Assembly: GCA_963693315.1 (NCBI GenBank)
Contig: OY856186.1
Location: forward strand, 133,007,841-133,071,840
Source: Diogma glabrata
Taxonomy: Eukaryota; Arthropoda; Insecta; Diptera; Cylindrotomidae
DNA length: 64,000 nt
Direction of reading: 5' to 3'
In this document: one piece after another, positions 10,986 to 21,114 of the stretch
Layout: the number at the start of each line of letters is the position of its first letter
Position numbering within the stretch: the stretch's first letter is position 1
The notes under the pieces: model-generated
The model's database searches: none
What the model saw: only the letters and a program-made list of their open reading frames with translations
What the model was told of the DNA's origin: nothing
Translations under genes and position numbers: made by a program

Positions 10986-12045
10986 CTAGATATCAGTAGT
11001 AAATTGCCGAATGAAATCCAGGTGTCGAAATTGACGGGGAGATGCTTTTTCAAGATTTTGTTTAAAAGCAAAAATTAGAGGTTTATGGTCAGTGAATAGT
11101 GTAAATTCACGACCTTCCAGAAGATACCTGAAATGTTTGATGCCGGAATACGCTGCGAGAAGTTCTCGATCATAAGCGCTATTTTTAATTTGGGCATCAT
11201 TAAGACGTACCGAGAAGAAACTGAGCGGTTGCCAGGTTTCTTCAACAAATTGCTGCACTACAGCTCCTATCGCTGTATCAGATGCATCGACCATAATTGC
11301 TAGTCGAGCAGAAGATGACGGATGAGCAAGAAGGCTGGCATTGCACAACTTATCTTTGCAATTTTGAAAGGCATTGATGGACTCAGTGGTCCAAGTCACA
11401 GGAATTTTACTGTTCTTCTTGTATCCTTTCAAGAAGTCGTTAAGTAAAATTTGGTCAGCTGCTGCAGCTGGTAAAAATCGTCTATAAAAATTAAGCATTC
11501 CTAAGAATCTCTTAAGCTGCTTAACTGTCGTGGGACGTTCAAAGTCTTTTATGACTTGAACACGTTCACGATCTGGCAAAATGCCTTGTTCATTAACCAC
11601 ATGGCCTAAGAATTTAATCTCAGATTTAGCAAAAACGCATTTATCTGGATTAATAATGAGACTATTTTCATAGAATCTTTGAAAAATCATTTGGAGGTGG
11701 AAAAGATGCTCCTCTGGATTTTTTGATGCTACAAGTACATCATTCAAATAAACGAAACAAAAATTGAATCCGGTTAAAACGGAGTGCATCAATCTTTGGA
11801 ACGATTGAGCAGCATTCCTAAGACCAAAAGTCATTTTTGTGAATTCAAAAAGACCGAAAGGTGTAGTGATAGCGGTTTTAGGAATGTCCTCCGGACATAT
11901 TGGAATTTGATGGTATGCCTGAACAAGATCGAGGGACGAAAAAATTGTGCATCCCTCCAACTGATGCGAAAAATCTTGGAGGTGACGAATGGAATATTGA
12001 TCAGGAACTGTAATCCTATTTAGAGCTCGATAGACACCACAAAAC
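10986..12045 (-). pseudogene. Gypsy 1 reverse transcriptase and RNase H (broken)
   Basis: This is a Ty3/gypsy-type polymerase core on the minus strand. The longest open part is 11960-10986 (324 aa); homologous sequence extends upstream to about 12045 in another frame ([13 protein letters not shown]). Seen in order: [14 protein letters not shown] (RT motif A, catalytic Asp), [20 protein letters not shown] (motif B region), [11 protein letters not shown] (motif C), [11 protein letters not shown], then the RNase H part with [31 protein letters not shown] and [10 protein letters not shown]. Motif C reads YLND instead of YxDD, so one catalytic Asp is lost. Together with the frameshift and the 3' stop, this is a dead copy. 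Confidence 0.88.
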
Positions 12046-12360
12046 TATAAAAAACCTTCCTACATTTTCCGTAACATTACACAAAACGGAAAAATCAGCA
12101 GCATCGTATTATTTATAATTCATCGTACATCAAAATCTGCTAATAAAGAATTAAACCTGAAAGTCAAAATTCATTGGATTTTTCATCAAGCATCGGATTA
12201 TAGTAGAAATATCATTTGGAATATAATATTTAAATATTTGGATTTAATCGATTCATCTGGTTTGCAACATTCAACTCAAGATTCAACTACTTCCGTTCAG
12301 CTGAACAGTTTTTATTTCAACAAGGTCGTATCAAGTACATGCAAATGTTGGTGATATGGA
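12046..12360. other. Spacer between gypsy 1 and gypsy 2
   Basis: Sequence without recognised coding or repeat content. It contains the left copy of the 4-bp target of gypsy 2 at its right edge (TGTT, 12361-12364). Confidence 0.5.
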
Positions 12361-12364
12361 TGTT

Positions 12365-13535
12365 TGTAACGTCCGCTATATTCGCCTAAACAATAATAAA
12401 ACCAATTCATCTTCTTTTTCTAATTCAATAAAAATTTATTTCCATAATTTCAGTTCATTTTTACATTAATAATAATTTCAAATTTTCCAACGGTCAGTAC
12501 AATTTCGAATAACAATTATAAAAACAAACGAACGTACCCAATTTTATTTCCAATTCTAACGAACAGATGTCGTTACTCAATTTTGTTTAATCTTGGGGTT
12601 GCACGATTTCATTAAAGAAAAGTAAAACAAAATGTGGAAGAAATCACATTTGGGCTGTCATTCGATTTTTACCTTTGAAATGAATTAAATGGTGATTTCT
12701 TGACAATTATTTTTGCAATGGTGGTCTCTTCGATTTCGTGATTTAAGTTAACAATTGGTGTACTAATTGAAAATAATAATTAAAATAAAAATTTGTGCAA
12801 TTTGTACCTCTTAATTTATTAAAAAGATGAATTGACCATGTTGTGAAGTGCTGTATGTATTGTCTCTGATAGTATCTGTGTGCCTCGTGTTAGGCAGGAT
12901 ATATCGCTTAATTGCCTTGTGTTAGGCATGAAATACTATCAGCTTATATGTCTCGTGTTAGGCAGAACATTAAACCATATTATCATTTTCAACATGTAAG
13001 CCTGTTAAGCTTAATATAAATCATAATTCTCATCAATTTATGATATCAACTAATTATATCAGCTGTATGCCCTGTGTTAAGCATACTACATTATTATTTC
13101 ATCATATTCAACATGTACACGGCTGTTAGGCCTAATATATCATCATAGTTATCATCAATTTGTCATATCAACTCAGTATTATCAACTGCTTTATGTATCA
13201 TCAGGTACCATCAATTTGTTATATTAACTGAATGCTATACAACCTGATAATTGGATAAACCATGCGGATGACCAGTCAACTGTCATCAATAAAAAAACCA
13301 AGTAAATTCATTTTTTTTGTATATTATTATTAAGACAAATTCTATAATGGTGATGCCAATGTAGGGCTAAAAAAACCATCTTTTTCATATAAGGGGTTCC
13401 CACCTCAAGATTCGTTTGGGACATTTTTGGTTCCCGGTAATATACGTGTAAATTTCCTTTATTTTTTTGTGATAAAAGTCCAAAGCCACGATACGTGGTG
13501 ATTACCATACGTGGCTCCGTATCAGAGCCATAACA
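12365..13535 (+). repeat. 5' LTR of gypsy 2
   Basis: The LTR starts TGTAACGTCC and ends CCATAACA. It is repeated at 33599-34784 with only a few substitutions and small indels, so insertion was recent. It is flanked by TGTT at 12361-12364, matching 34785-34788. The second half carries about six diverged copies of a stem-loop word, best seen as TGCCTCGTGTTAGGCA and TGCCTTGTGTTAGGCA (12880-13130). Confidence 0.93.
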
Positions 13536-13543
13536 CATATACG

Positions 13544-13561
13544 TGGCGCCGAAACAGGGAC
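13544..13561 (+). promoter_or_regulatory. Primer-binding site of gypsy 2
   Basis: TGGCGCCGAAACAGGGAC lies 8 nt after the 5' LTR. It begins with TGG, the complement of the CCA end of a tRNA, and resembles lysine-tRNA-type primer sites. Reverse transcription of gypsy 2 would start here. Confidence 0.75.
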
Positions 13562-13898
13562 TCTTCATGTTCAATTTTGGCACGATTTTCGTGAAAAAAT
13601 TATATATTTTTTTGTTTTGAAACCTGTTTAGGTTTTTTTGAGTATCTTGGGCAAATAAAAAGTCGGTTTGGGCGTTGGTCGTCAAACCGGTTTTGATTTT
13701 GTTGGTTCATAAATTTTTGAAAACCAGTATTGGTTTTTCTAATATTTTAATATATATATATATTTTTGGAAAATATTATATCAATTTCTTGGGAATTGTT
13801 ATATAATTTTTATTTGTTTTGATAACCAGTTTTGGTTAGGGCGTTGTCAACCGGTTTGGGTGTTGCCAATCGGTATATATTTTTACATGGTGTTGTCG

Positions 13899-14011
<113 letters not shown>

Positions 14012-14495
14012 CTTTTTTTGGAATAATTCGGTTGAATACAATGTTTGGTGTTATAACGAATTTGAATGACATTATGTACATTTAATACTAAATATATAAA
14101 TATTTATTTAAAAAGATAAATTCTATTTTTTTTGTATTTGAAAAAAAACCGATTTGGGTCCACATTTTTTTTAAATGAATTTTTTTTGGTGGTACTATAG
14201 TAGTTTTAGGTGTAAATAGTTGTATATAGTAGGTTAATTGTTGTATAATTGTACATAATTGTACATAATTTTTGTATACCATTGTACATATTCTTTTACA
14301 TATATTGTACAATTTTTGTAAATTTTTTTTTATTATTGATATCGAAAATTTTTTTTTGTCGTTGTGTATATTAGGGAGTATATATAATTTTTTTTCTCAG
14401 CGGTAGGCCTAACAAGCCATCCATGGGGCTTATCCCCTTAACATAATTATGTTCTTAGATCGCCTCTGTCCATTATGGACATGCGATCGAAGTTC

Positions 14496-14634
14496 ATTGG
14501 TTTCTTCTCTTCATTTCAGAAGAAGTTTTCTGGTGAGAAGGGAATGACTACTGCTGTGTTTGTACTTAGGTACAAACCAGTAGTACCATTCCCTGCACAG
14601 GAGCTTCTTTAATGAAATGAAGAGGAGAACCAAT
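14496..14634 (+). other. Long imperfect hairpin in the gypsy 2 leader
   Basis: The stretch folds on itself around TTTGTACTTAGGTACAAA (loop TTAG at 14566-14569). Paired blocks include GGGAATG with CATTCCC, TCTTCATTTC with GAAATGAAGA, and ATTGGTTT with AACCAAT near the base. It is about 139 nt with internal bulges. Confidence 0.8.
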
Positions 14635-15674
14635 TTATTTTTTTATCAGGATCGAGGCTTCACCTCACACAACTTCAAAATTTTTCCACTCTTATTTAGC
14701 TTGCAATAGACAATTTTCATGGAGTTTAGGATTTGAAGTCTGGTGTTCGGGAGCTTTCTTCAACTTTGGCATTAGTTTAATGGTAATTTATTTTTAGGTA
14801 GAACAACCGCAGCTGGGTCAGTAGAAATGGGCCTAGGGTCTAATCGTGACAGTTGCGATTGTTTTTGTTAGGTTGGGGAGAAACTGGTCTGTACAATCTG
14901 GTCGTTAGGAGCTTTTCTAGTCGGTTCTCACATGCATTGTTGGAGTGGGCTCGCGAACGCGATAATTCAATTACTAAACAAAATGGTCATTGTAACCATA
15001 CTTACTTTTATATTGTCTCCAGACGAATCTTGATTTTGGGAATCTCTTATCTTATATTAAATAAAAAAATAAATTAAATCAAAACAATAAATTTTTGAGA
15101 ATAAATAAAAATTTTTATTAAATAAATTAAATTTTTAGGAATAAATAATTTTAAGTAAATATAATTTTTTTTTCGTAAATAAGCAAATACATCCAGATTT
15201 AAATAAATATTTTTTAATTTTTTAAAAAAAAATAAATAAATATTCTGAAGGTAAGACGGTGCATCCAATAAATAAGCATTTTTTTTTAAAATATTTTTAT
15301 TTTTTAAATTTAAATAAATGAATATTTTCCCCTAGGGGTGCTATCGTCAATAAATAATTTTAGGTACTTATCATTTTGAATTTCAGCATATCTGAAATTA
15401 AATAAATAAATTATATTTTACATATACAATATTTTAGGAATTTTTGTGAAAGGTGAAGCAACATTGAGAACAACCATAAGTTCGTTCGTTCTTTTATTAA
15501 ATTTGGTTTTTACAAAAATTTTTTTTGTGTTTTTTGAATCGGGCGTTCGTTGTTTTTTTTTTTCCGTTTTTGCGTTTTTCATTTTTCCATCGTACTAACT
15601 ACATTTTTTTGGGGAATTGGTTTTGATATTGTTGTCGTTTGCGAGTTAATAATTTTACGGGTTTTACCATCGAA

Positions 15675-15689
15675 ATGTCAAGCCAGTTA
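15675..15689 (+). pseudogene. First gag codons of gypsy 2, cut by the Polinton-like insertion
   Basis: An ATG at 15675 is followed by four codons and then the insertion point. The last six bases, CAGTTA (15684-15689), are the target duplication that recurs at 28391-28396, after which gag sequence resumes. Gypsy 2 was therefore inactivated within its start region by the insertion. Confidence 0.75.
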
Positions 15690-15728
15690 AGTAGTGTTAT
15701 GGGGGGTTCTGCACATAGACTAAAAATT

Positions 15729-16330
15729 ATGGGACTTTCTCACATGATGTATTAATTGATGTGGGAGGTCTAATAAGAAAAAAATATACGATGTAATTAA
15801 TTCAAATTGCATTGAGAAACTGAGTTTGAAAGAAAAACTAGAGAAAGTGATTTAAATCTTTTTTGTTGTTGTATCTTATAAGAAAAAATTCATTTTCGAT
15901 CCCACTATCTTTCATGTCGAATAAAAAAAAAAAATGGATTAATGCTATCTAAAAACAGAATGGATTGAAAATAAAATATAATAAAAGCATGTGAATTGAA
16001 TTTTGCATCATAACTTTTGTCTCGATATTATATTACAAAAATATGGGACTTTCTCACATGATGTGTTAAAGGTAACAAAAATTGTTTTTGTTGTAGTATT
16101 TTGTATTTTGTTTCGTAATTGCGTGCGGTTTTTTTTTTTGCGTTAATAAGAAAAAAATATACGAGTATGTTACATGAATGAAAAAACAAAACATTTGCTT
16201 TGAGTTTAAATCAATTTTTTTTTTGGTTGATAAGCTACAACAACAATTGCATTGAAATTATGGGACTTTCTCACATGATGTGTTAATTGATGTGGGAGGT
16301 TTAATAAGAAAAAAATATACGAGTATGTTA
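15729..16330. repeat. Subterminal repeats of the Polinton-like element (left)
   Basis: The word GGGACTTTCTCACATGATG occurs three times (near 15730, 16044 and 16261). Two of these are followed by TTAATTGATGTGGGAGGT and a stretch ending AAAAAATATACGA. Mirror copies lie at about 27750-28351. A 138-aa Asn/Lys-rich frame across this region (16206-16622 minus, 27455-27871 plus) is low complexity and diverges by frameshift between arms, so I regard the region as regulatory or terminal sequence rather than a gene. Confidence 0.7.
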
Positions 16331-16840
16331 CATGAATGAAAAAACAAAACATTTGCTTTGAGTTTAAATCAATTTTTTTTTTTGGTTGATCTTTGGTTGA
16401 TCTTGACCTTGTCTCGATATTATGACACTTTGTTGTTTTGTTATGTAAGATTTTAATTTTCTCGACAAAAAAAAATTGAAGATGTTCATGATATATTTTT
16501 TTGTAGGTAACAAAAATTGTTTTTGTTGTAGTTTTTTGTATTTTGTTTCGTAATTGCGTGCGGCTTTTTTTTTGCGTTAAATGATTAAGTATGATTTCGA
16601 TTTTTTTTTCATTGGGGCACATGTGTTGTTCTTGTTTTTTTGTTGTTATATAAGATTTTGTGTGTAAAGCGAGCAGAAGAATTAGAACAAATTGTGTTGG
16701 AAAAAATTATGATGTTTTGGAAACCTTAAAACTTTTTATTTGGAATTTTAGACGGATGCCTGAAATAAGTTGTTAATTGAAAAAACTAAAAAATTATAAA
16801 TAGATGTTCGAAATGGACCATATCATTTATTTCAAAAAAT

Positions 16841-17371
16841 ATGTTTAATGTGGAACAACCTTTTACCATGCAGATTTCTGGTCCTTCTTCTTCGGGGAAG
16901 ACCACGTTTGTATTAAAGTTCTTGCCACATATTCATGGTATAAAGAAACTGGTTTGGTGCAATGGTGAAACTAATTCGGTCGATCTAAAAGATTTCGATT
17001 TTGAAGATATTGAAGTGTTAGACAACGTCCCCGAAAATTTTGATAATCTAGAAAACACATTAATCATCTTGGATGATTTAATGACTGAGGCGTATAATAA
17101 AAACGTTTGTGAATTATTTCCCAAGGGTTCACATCATCGAAATATATCTGTTATATTAATTACCCAAAATGTGTTCCAAAGAAAATTTTACTGAGACATT
17201 TCGTTAAACTGCAAATACCTTGTTATGTTTAATAACCCCCGAGATAAATCTCAAATCTACCGCTTGCTAGACAAATTTATCCAGAAAATATCAACGAGTT
17301 TTGTAAGAGTATAAAAGAAGGCAGCTTCAAACGGGGTTTTGAAGCCAGCTGACCAAGGAAAAAGAAAATGA
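16841..17371 (+). pseudogene. Packaging ATPase (FtsK/HerA type), left copy
   Basis: The open part (16841-17194, 117 aa) starts MFNVEQPFTMQISG. Residues 14-21 (GPSSSGKT) are the Walker A loop and TLIILDDL near residues 72-79 is Walker B; VILITQN near residue 105 is the sensor-like strand. This is the genome-packaging ATPase of Polintons, adintoviruses and related double-jelly-roll viruses. Homology continues in the same frame past a TGA at 17192-17194 (DISLNCKYLVMFNNPRDKSQ) to a TAA at 17312-17314 and a final TGA at 17369-17371. The family is usually over 200 aa, so the copy is interrupted by two in-frame stops. Both stops are also in the right arm, so they predate or have been homogenised across the palindrome. 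Confidence 0.88.
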
Positions 17372-17977
17372 ACACTGCAATCTATCTAAGCTAATTGTTC
17401 TTGCAAAATATTGAAAACGTTTTGAAAATTAAGTACAATAGATTAATTTAGATTGAACATTATTTGAACATTATTTGATTAATTGTCTGAAAAATTTTAG
17501 ATTTAATTGTTTGGCATAGACACTGATACATCTGAATAGCGCGGTCTGTCGGTCAAGTTATTTCTGATGTTATGCAATAATGCAACAAGAAAAATATGAC
17601 AGAAAATTAATAATATAAAAGGTAATTAGCTTCTGATGTTGTTATTGTGTTTATCATATGTATTGGTTAGTTTTTTGTTTTGTTAATTTTTTTGTTTTCG
17701 TTTTCACATAGTTGTAATATATATATGTAATATAAATTTGCTGTCGCATTCGATGAGCTCTTAAGGAATTAGTAAATGTTATTCGTAGTATAGTAAATTG
17801 TTTTCAATGTTTTTTTTTGTCGTTTTTTGTCGTTGTGTTGACACATTTTTTTGTTGAATTCAAACTTTTTTTCTTAAGAATAAATATGAATTGTGTTGGA
17901 CGACATGTGACGATTAACTTTTTAGATTGATTATCTTTCTTAGTCGGATTGCTTCCTTAAGTTAAAACAAGAAGCAA
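17372..17977. other. AT-rich arm segment without a recognised gene
   Basis: About 600 bp, mirrored at about 26100-26700, with no frame or motif I can support. Confidence 0.5.
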
Positions 17978-18163
17978 GTGATTGACCGTCAAATGTTTCC
18001 ACTCAAATTGAAAAAGAAAACTTCATTAGGGAGTTTTGAGCATGAAGGGATTCATTTCTTTTTAATGCGCTTTGGGGTAAATTGGGACACAGAAATGATA
18101 AGAATCAGACGGGCCAAAACAAATTATTTTTTAATGACGATTAAAACAGTCAGTAAGGTATAA
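17978..18163 (+). CDS. Small ORF of 61 aa, left copy
   Basis: A 61-residue frame, MIDRQMFPLKLKKK..., is identical in protein to its mirror at 25912-26097. It is basic near the N terminus (KLKKK), with a central FLMRFGVNW and C-terminal MIRIRRAK. I do not recognise a family. Identity in both arms is expected from the palindrome and is not independent evidence of selection. It lies next to the GTSF1-like gene, tail to tail. Confidence 0.3.
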   Translation: MIDRQMFPLKLKKKTSLGSFEHEGIHFFLMRFGVNWDTEMIRIRRAKTNYFLMTIKTVSKV

Positions 18164-18189
18164 GATTTACAGTTAGTTATCTTTAAGTG

Positions 18190-18250
18190 TACGAGCTTTC
18201 CCTTTCTAACAAATGGATAGTTGATATAGACAGTAAACAAGAACGAACCA
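18190..18250. repeat. 60-bp direct repeat flanking the GTSF1-like gene (outer)
   Basis: Contains GCTTTCCCTTTCTAACAAA, TAGTTGAT and TAGACAGTAAACA. It recurs in the same orientation at 18918-18980, and in mirror form at about 25095-25155 and 25825-25885. The pair brackets the GTSF1-like gene in each arm, so it could be a promoter module, a terminator module or the scar of a captured segment. Confidence 0.7.
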
Positions 18251-18412
18251 TATTTAAGAGACTTTTTCAAAGGGTTTGATAAATAAAAAGCCATCATTTT
18301 TTGCTAACATTATATATTTTTCAAATTTATTATTTCTTTTATTTTATTTTATAGTTAATTATTAAAGTTTTTTCTATTATGATTATTAAAAATAACTGGG
18401 CCTAAGTTTTTT

Positions 18413-18752
18413 TCATTCGCTGCACCATTCGTCTTGTGTGGTGTGATTTTTGAATGAATCAAATACTTCTTTCCAAACCACCCGATCAGGGCAATTAAGA
18501 AGATGAATCTGTAAAAAGAAGAAAAAATGTTAAATCAAAATATTTATTAATTTGAGTATTAAGTTAACAAATTACCTCATAGTCTTCTTTTGGAATTACA
18601 TGGTAAATATTATATTTACACAAAATAACTTGTATTCCTGACGGCTGCTTGTCTTTACAAGTTTTAATGTGACGAAAGAACTTTCTCTAGGTTATTTGAT
18701 GATTCACATTGTATGGACATATATATTTTTTTACTCCTACCAAACTAGACAT
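18413..18752 (-). pseudogene. GTSF1-like CHHC zinc-finger gene, left copy (nonsense mutation)
   Basis: This is the mirror of the spliced gene at 25261-25662. It keeps both predicted introns, the start region and the stop position. However, the codon that is Tyr22 in the right copy is TAG here (18687-18689), inside the first zinc finger. All four zinc ligands of the first finger therefore cannot be made from one frame. This difference, in arms that otherwise almost match, shows that the mutation arose after the palindrome formed. Confidence 0.82.
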
Positions 18753-18917
18753 CTAAATATAAAAAATAAATCAATTAACGAAATAAAATTAAAATTTCAA
18801 TTTTAACTTACCATGTATATTGTTTTTTACTAATGTAAATTATTTCAGCCTTGTATCGTTCTTAAATACTAGATTTATCATACGTATCCCACATTTATCA
18901 TACGAATTCCTTAATGT

Positions 18918-18980
18918 ATATGCGCTTTCCCTTTCTAACAAAATGAATAGTTGATCTAGACAGTAAACAGGAACTAAACT
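18918..18980. repeat. 60-bp direct repeat flanking the GTSF1-like gene (inner)
   Basis: Second copy of the repeat at 18190-18250, with about 85% identity by eye. Confidence 0.7.
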
Positions 18981-19040
18981 ATGTAGTTGCTAGATGATAT
19001 GGAATTTACAAATGAAAAGCCAGTATCTGAACCATTTTTT

Positions 19041-19250
19041 TCTGAGAAACTTCAAACCATACCTTTCAATTGAAAAATTTTGCTACATTAACAATATCTA
19101 TAGAAGAATTATACAACATTTGACTGTGATTATTTTAAAATTTATGTCAAAAATGCTGCTTGAGTAGGCTTATGTAGATAATTTTGCAACTATAGATGTT
19201 TACTTGGTTAAAATCAGCTCCACATATAATTTAAAATCAAAAATAACCCC
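19041..19250. repeat. 210-bp direct repeat, copy A (left arm)
   Basis: It begins TCTGAGAAACTTCAAACCAT and ends in AATTTAAAATCAAAAAT. The second copy is at 19821-20030, 780 bp away in the same orientation; mirrors are at about 24040-24250 and 24825-25035. Its first 37 bp also occur outside the element at 47247-47286. Confidence 0.85.
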
Positions 19251-19820
19251 CAAAAATACTATAACAAATCCTATAATTACTCAGAAAACTATTTTTAAAA
19301 CATATTATCGAGTATTTTGCTTCTATTGGTTTTTGTTGCTTCATTAACATTTTGATAGAAGACTCCTGATAGAAGACTCATTTTCTTATCATTTTAAGTT
19401 GAAATATTTTAAACGAGAAAAAAATGCAGTTTTTTGCAAGAAATATTGAAAAAATAGAGCTCAAACATTTTGTATCTTACTTTAGTTTTCATAAGCCCAT
19501 TGTAAATGTTATTGATTTGGGGTGTTATTGATGTTATTGATTTCACCACTCGAAAAATGATAATTAAAAGATGCGATCAATTGTGAAGTGTAAGCAATGT
19601 TAATAAAGTTTGTCTTAAAGAATATGAACAGTATGAGCCCGCTAATAATTAATGACTTTTAAAAGAATGTAATATCTGTATTGGTCTAGAGCTTGGTAGT
19701 TTTTGGCTTTGATTCTCCAATATTAAAAAGACTACAAGACAGTATACAGAATGTAATATGTTTTTATTTCCACATTACGAAATTTCACTTCTTCCGAGCG
19801 GTGGGTCTCCCCGCACAACT

Positions 19821-20030
19821 TTTCTGAGAAACTTCAAACCATACCTTTAAATTGAAAAATTTTGCTACATTGACAATATCTATTGATGAATTATACAATA
19901 TTTGCCCGTTATAATTTTAAAATTTATGTCAAAAATGCTACTTGGGTAGGCTTATGTAGATAATTTTGCAACTATAGATGTTTATTTGGTTAAAATCATC
20001 ACCACAAATAATTTAAAATCAAAAATCTTC
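19821..20030. repeat. 210-bp direct repeat, copy B (left arm)
   Basis: Partner of 19041-19250 with about 90% identity by eye. A 64-aa frame (19986-20180, mirror 23886-24080) begins inside it. It contains TTIQQEKLDLPSFLGRIRKL and has no family I recognise. Confidence 0.85.
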
Positions 20031-20308
20031 GTCCATTGGTTGTTCTTCAGAATGGGGTTCAATTCTACTACAATACAACAAGAAAAACTTGATTTGCCAT
20101 CATTTCTTGGCAGGATTAGAAAACTCAATTCAATTAAAGCGGTTTTTTGCGAATATATTTTTTGGCCACGATTTAAATGATTCTAAACGTCTGTTAAAAT
20201 CTTTGTAGACGTTTAGACTGTGATACGCATTGCGACAAGGTGGCAAAACGGTTTGGCCTTAGCTGAAAGTGCTGGCTTGACTGGAATTTTTTCTGAAGTA
20301 TCTGATTT

Positions 20309-20533
20309 TTTTTTTTTTTGTAAGTTTTTTTTTTGTTTTATTTTTTTTTTTTTTGTTTTTTTTTTGTTAATTTTTTTTTTTCATTTTTTTTTTCTTCGTT
20401 TTTTTTTTCGTCGTTTTTTTTTTTGTTAATTTTTTTTTCATTTTTTTTTTCCTCGTTTTTTTTTTTGTGTTGTTTTTTTGTTTTGTTTTTTATTTTCATT
20501 TTAATTTTTTTTTTATTTTTTATTGTTTTTTTG
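20309..20533. repeat. Poly-T low-complexity tract (left arm)
   Basis: Over 200 bp of T runs broken by G, C or CGTCG. The mirror poly-A tract is at 23537-23760. Frames in it (Phe-rich or Lys-rich) are artefacts. Confidence 0.95.
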
Positions 20534-20559
20534 TGACAAAATGATAGCTTGTGACAAAA

Positions 20560-21024
20560 CTTTGACAAAATGGCTTGGCCATTGGCTGAACAATCTGCTG
20601 AATTCAGAAGAGTCTGAATATCATAACGATAATGAAGAAGGCAATCCAGAAGGAAATTATGGCTATTCCTGTGTTGGCGACATGACTGGTATTTTGATTT
20701 TGGTAAAAAAAGATATTTGGTAGAACGTGTTATAGTCAGAATGAAGAATCCGAGGACGAAGTTGATTTAGAAGAGTCTGAATATCATAACGATAATGAAG
20801 AAGGCAATCCAGAAGGAAATTATGGCAACGAAGAGGACCAACTATATTTTGTAACTTCGAGTGAAGAAAGCGATGACGATTTGTTGTTCACACCGTTTAC
20901 AGCAAAACACACATCTCCAAGATCTTCGTCGATTCATTCAAATTCACGTTTCGCCCATTTGCAGCTGCAAATTTACAGACTGGAACAGCAGCTGCTGCGG
21001 CAACAACAACAGCACCAACGGTGA
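20560..21024 (+). pseudogene. Acidic repeat protein, frameshifted, spanning the left arm/centre boundary
   Basis: Two copies of an acidic motif, EESEYHNDNEEGNPEGNYG, lie at about 20608-20661 and 20770-20823 but in different frames. The second continues through EEDQLYFVTSSEESDDDLLF into a Ser-rich stretch and a Gln-rich coiled-coil-like tail (RLEQQLLRQQQQHQR), ending at TGA 21022-21024. No ATG opens the second frame, so the gene is broken or spliced in a way I cannot see. The arm homology ends inside this gene, so the mirror copy (about 23207-23500) lacks the tail. Function unknown. Confidence 0.5.
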
Positions 21025-21114
21025 CGACAGCCGATCCGATTAGGACAAATAAAAACTCTAACACGAAATTATTATTATTATTAAAGCATTTAAAATTTTT
21101 TATTTTTATTTGAA

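Larger units (their letters stand above)
15690..20861. repeat. Left arm of the Polinton-like palindrome
   Basis: This 5.17-kb arm is mirrored by 23207-28390; a left position and its right partner sum to about 44075-44080. Differences are few, for example one Val/Met change in the ATPase and one nonsense change in the GTSF1-like gene. Homology stops near ACTATATTTTG at 20841-20861. Confidence 0.93.

Noticed and set aside
14496..14634. microRNA precursor
   Set aside because: The stem is too long and bulged, and it lies in a retrotransposon leader; without small-RNA data it cannot be called.
16206..16622. 138-aa Asn/Lys-rich frame in the Polinton ends (also 27455-27871)
   Set aside because: It overlaps terminal direct repeats, is low complexity, and the two arm copies differ by frame changes.
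20220..20568. Phe-rich and Lys-rich frames in the Polinton arm (also 23345-23760)
   Set aside because: They are translations of a poly-T/poly-A tract and show no protein-like composition outside it.
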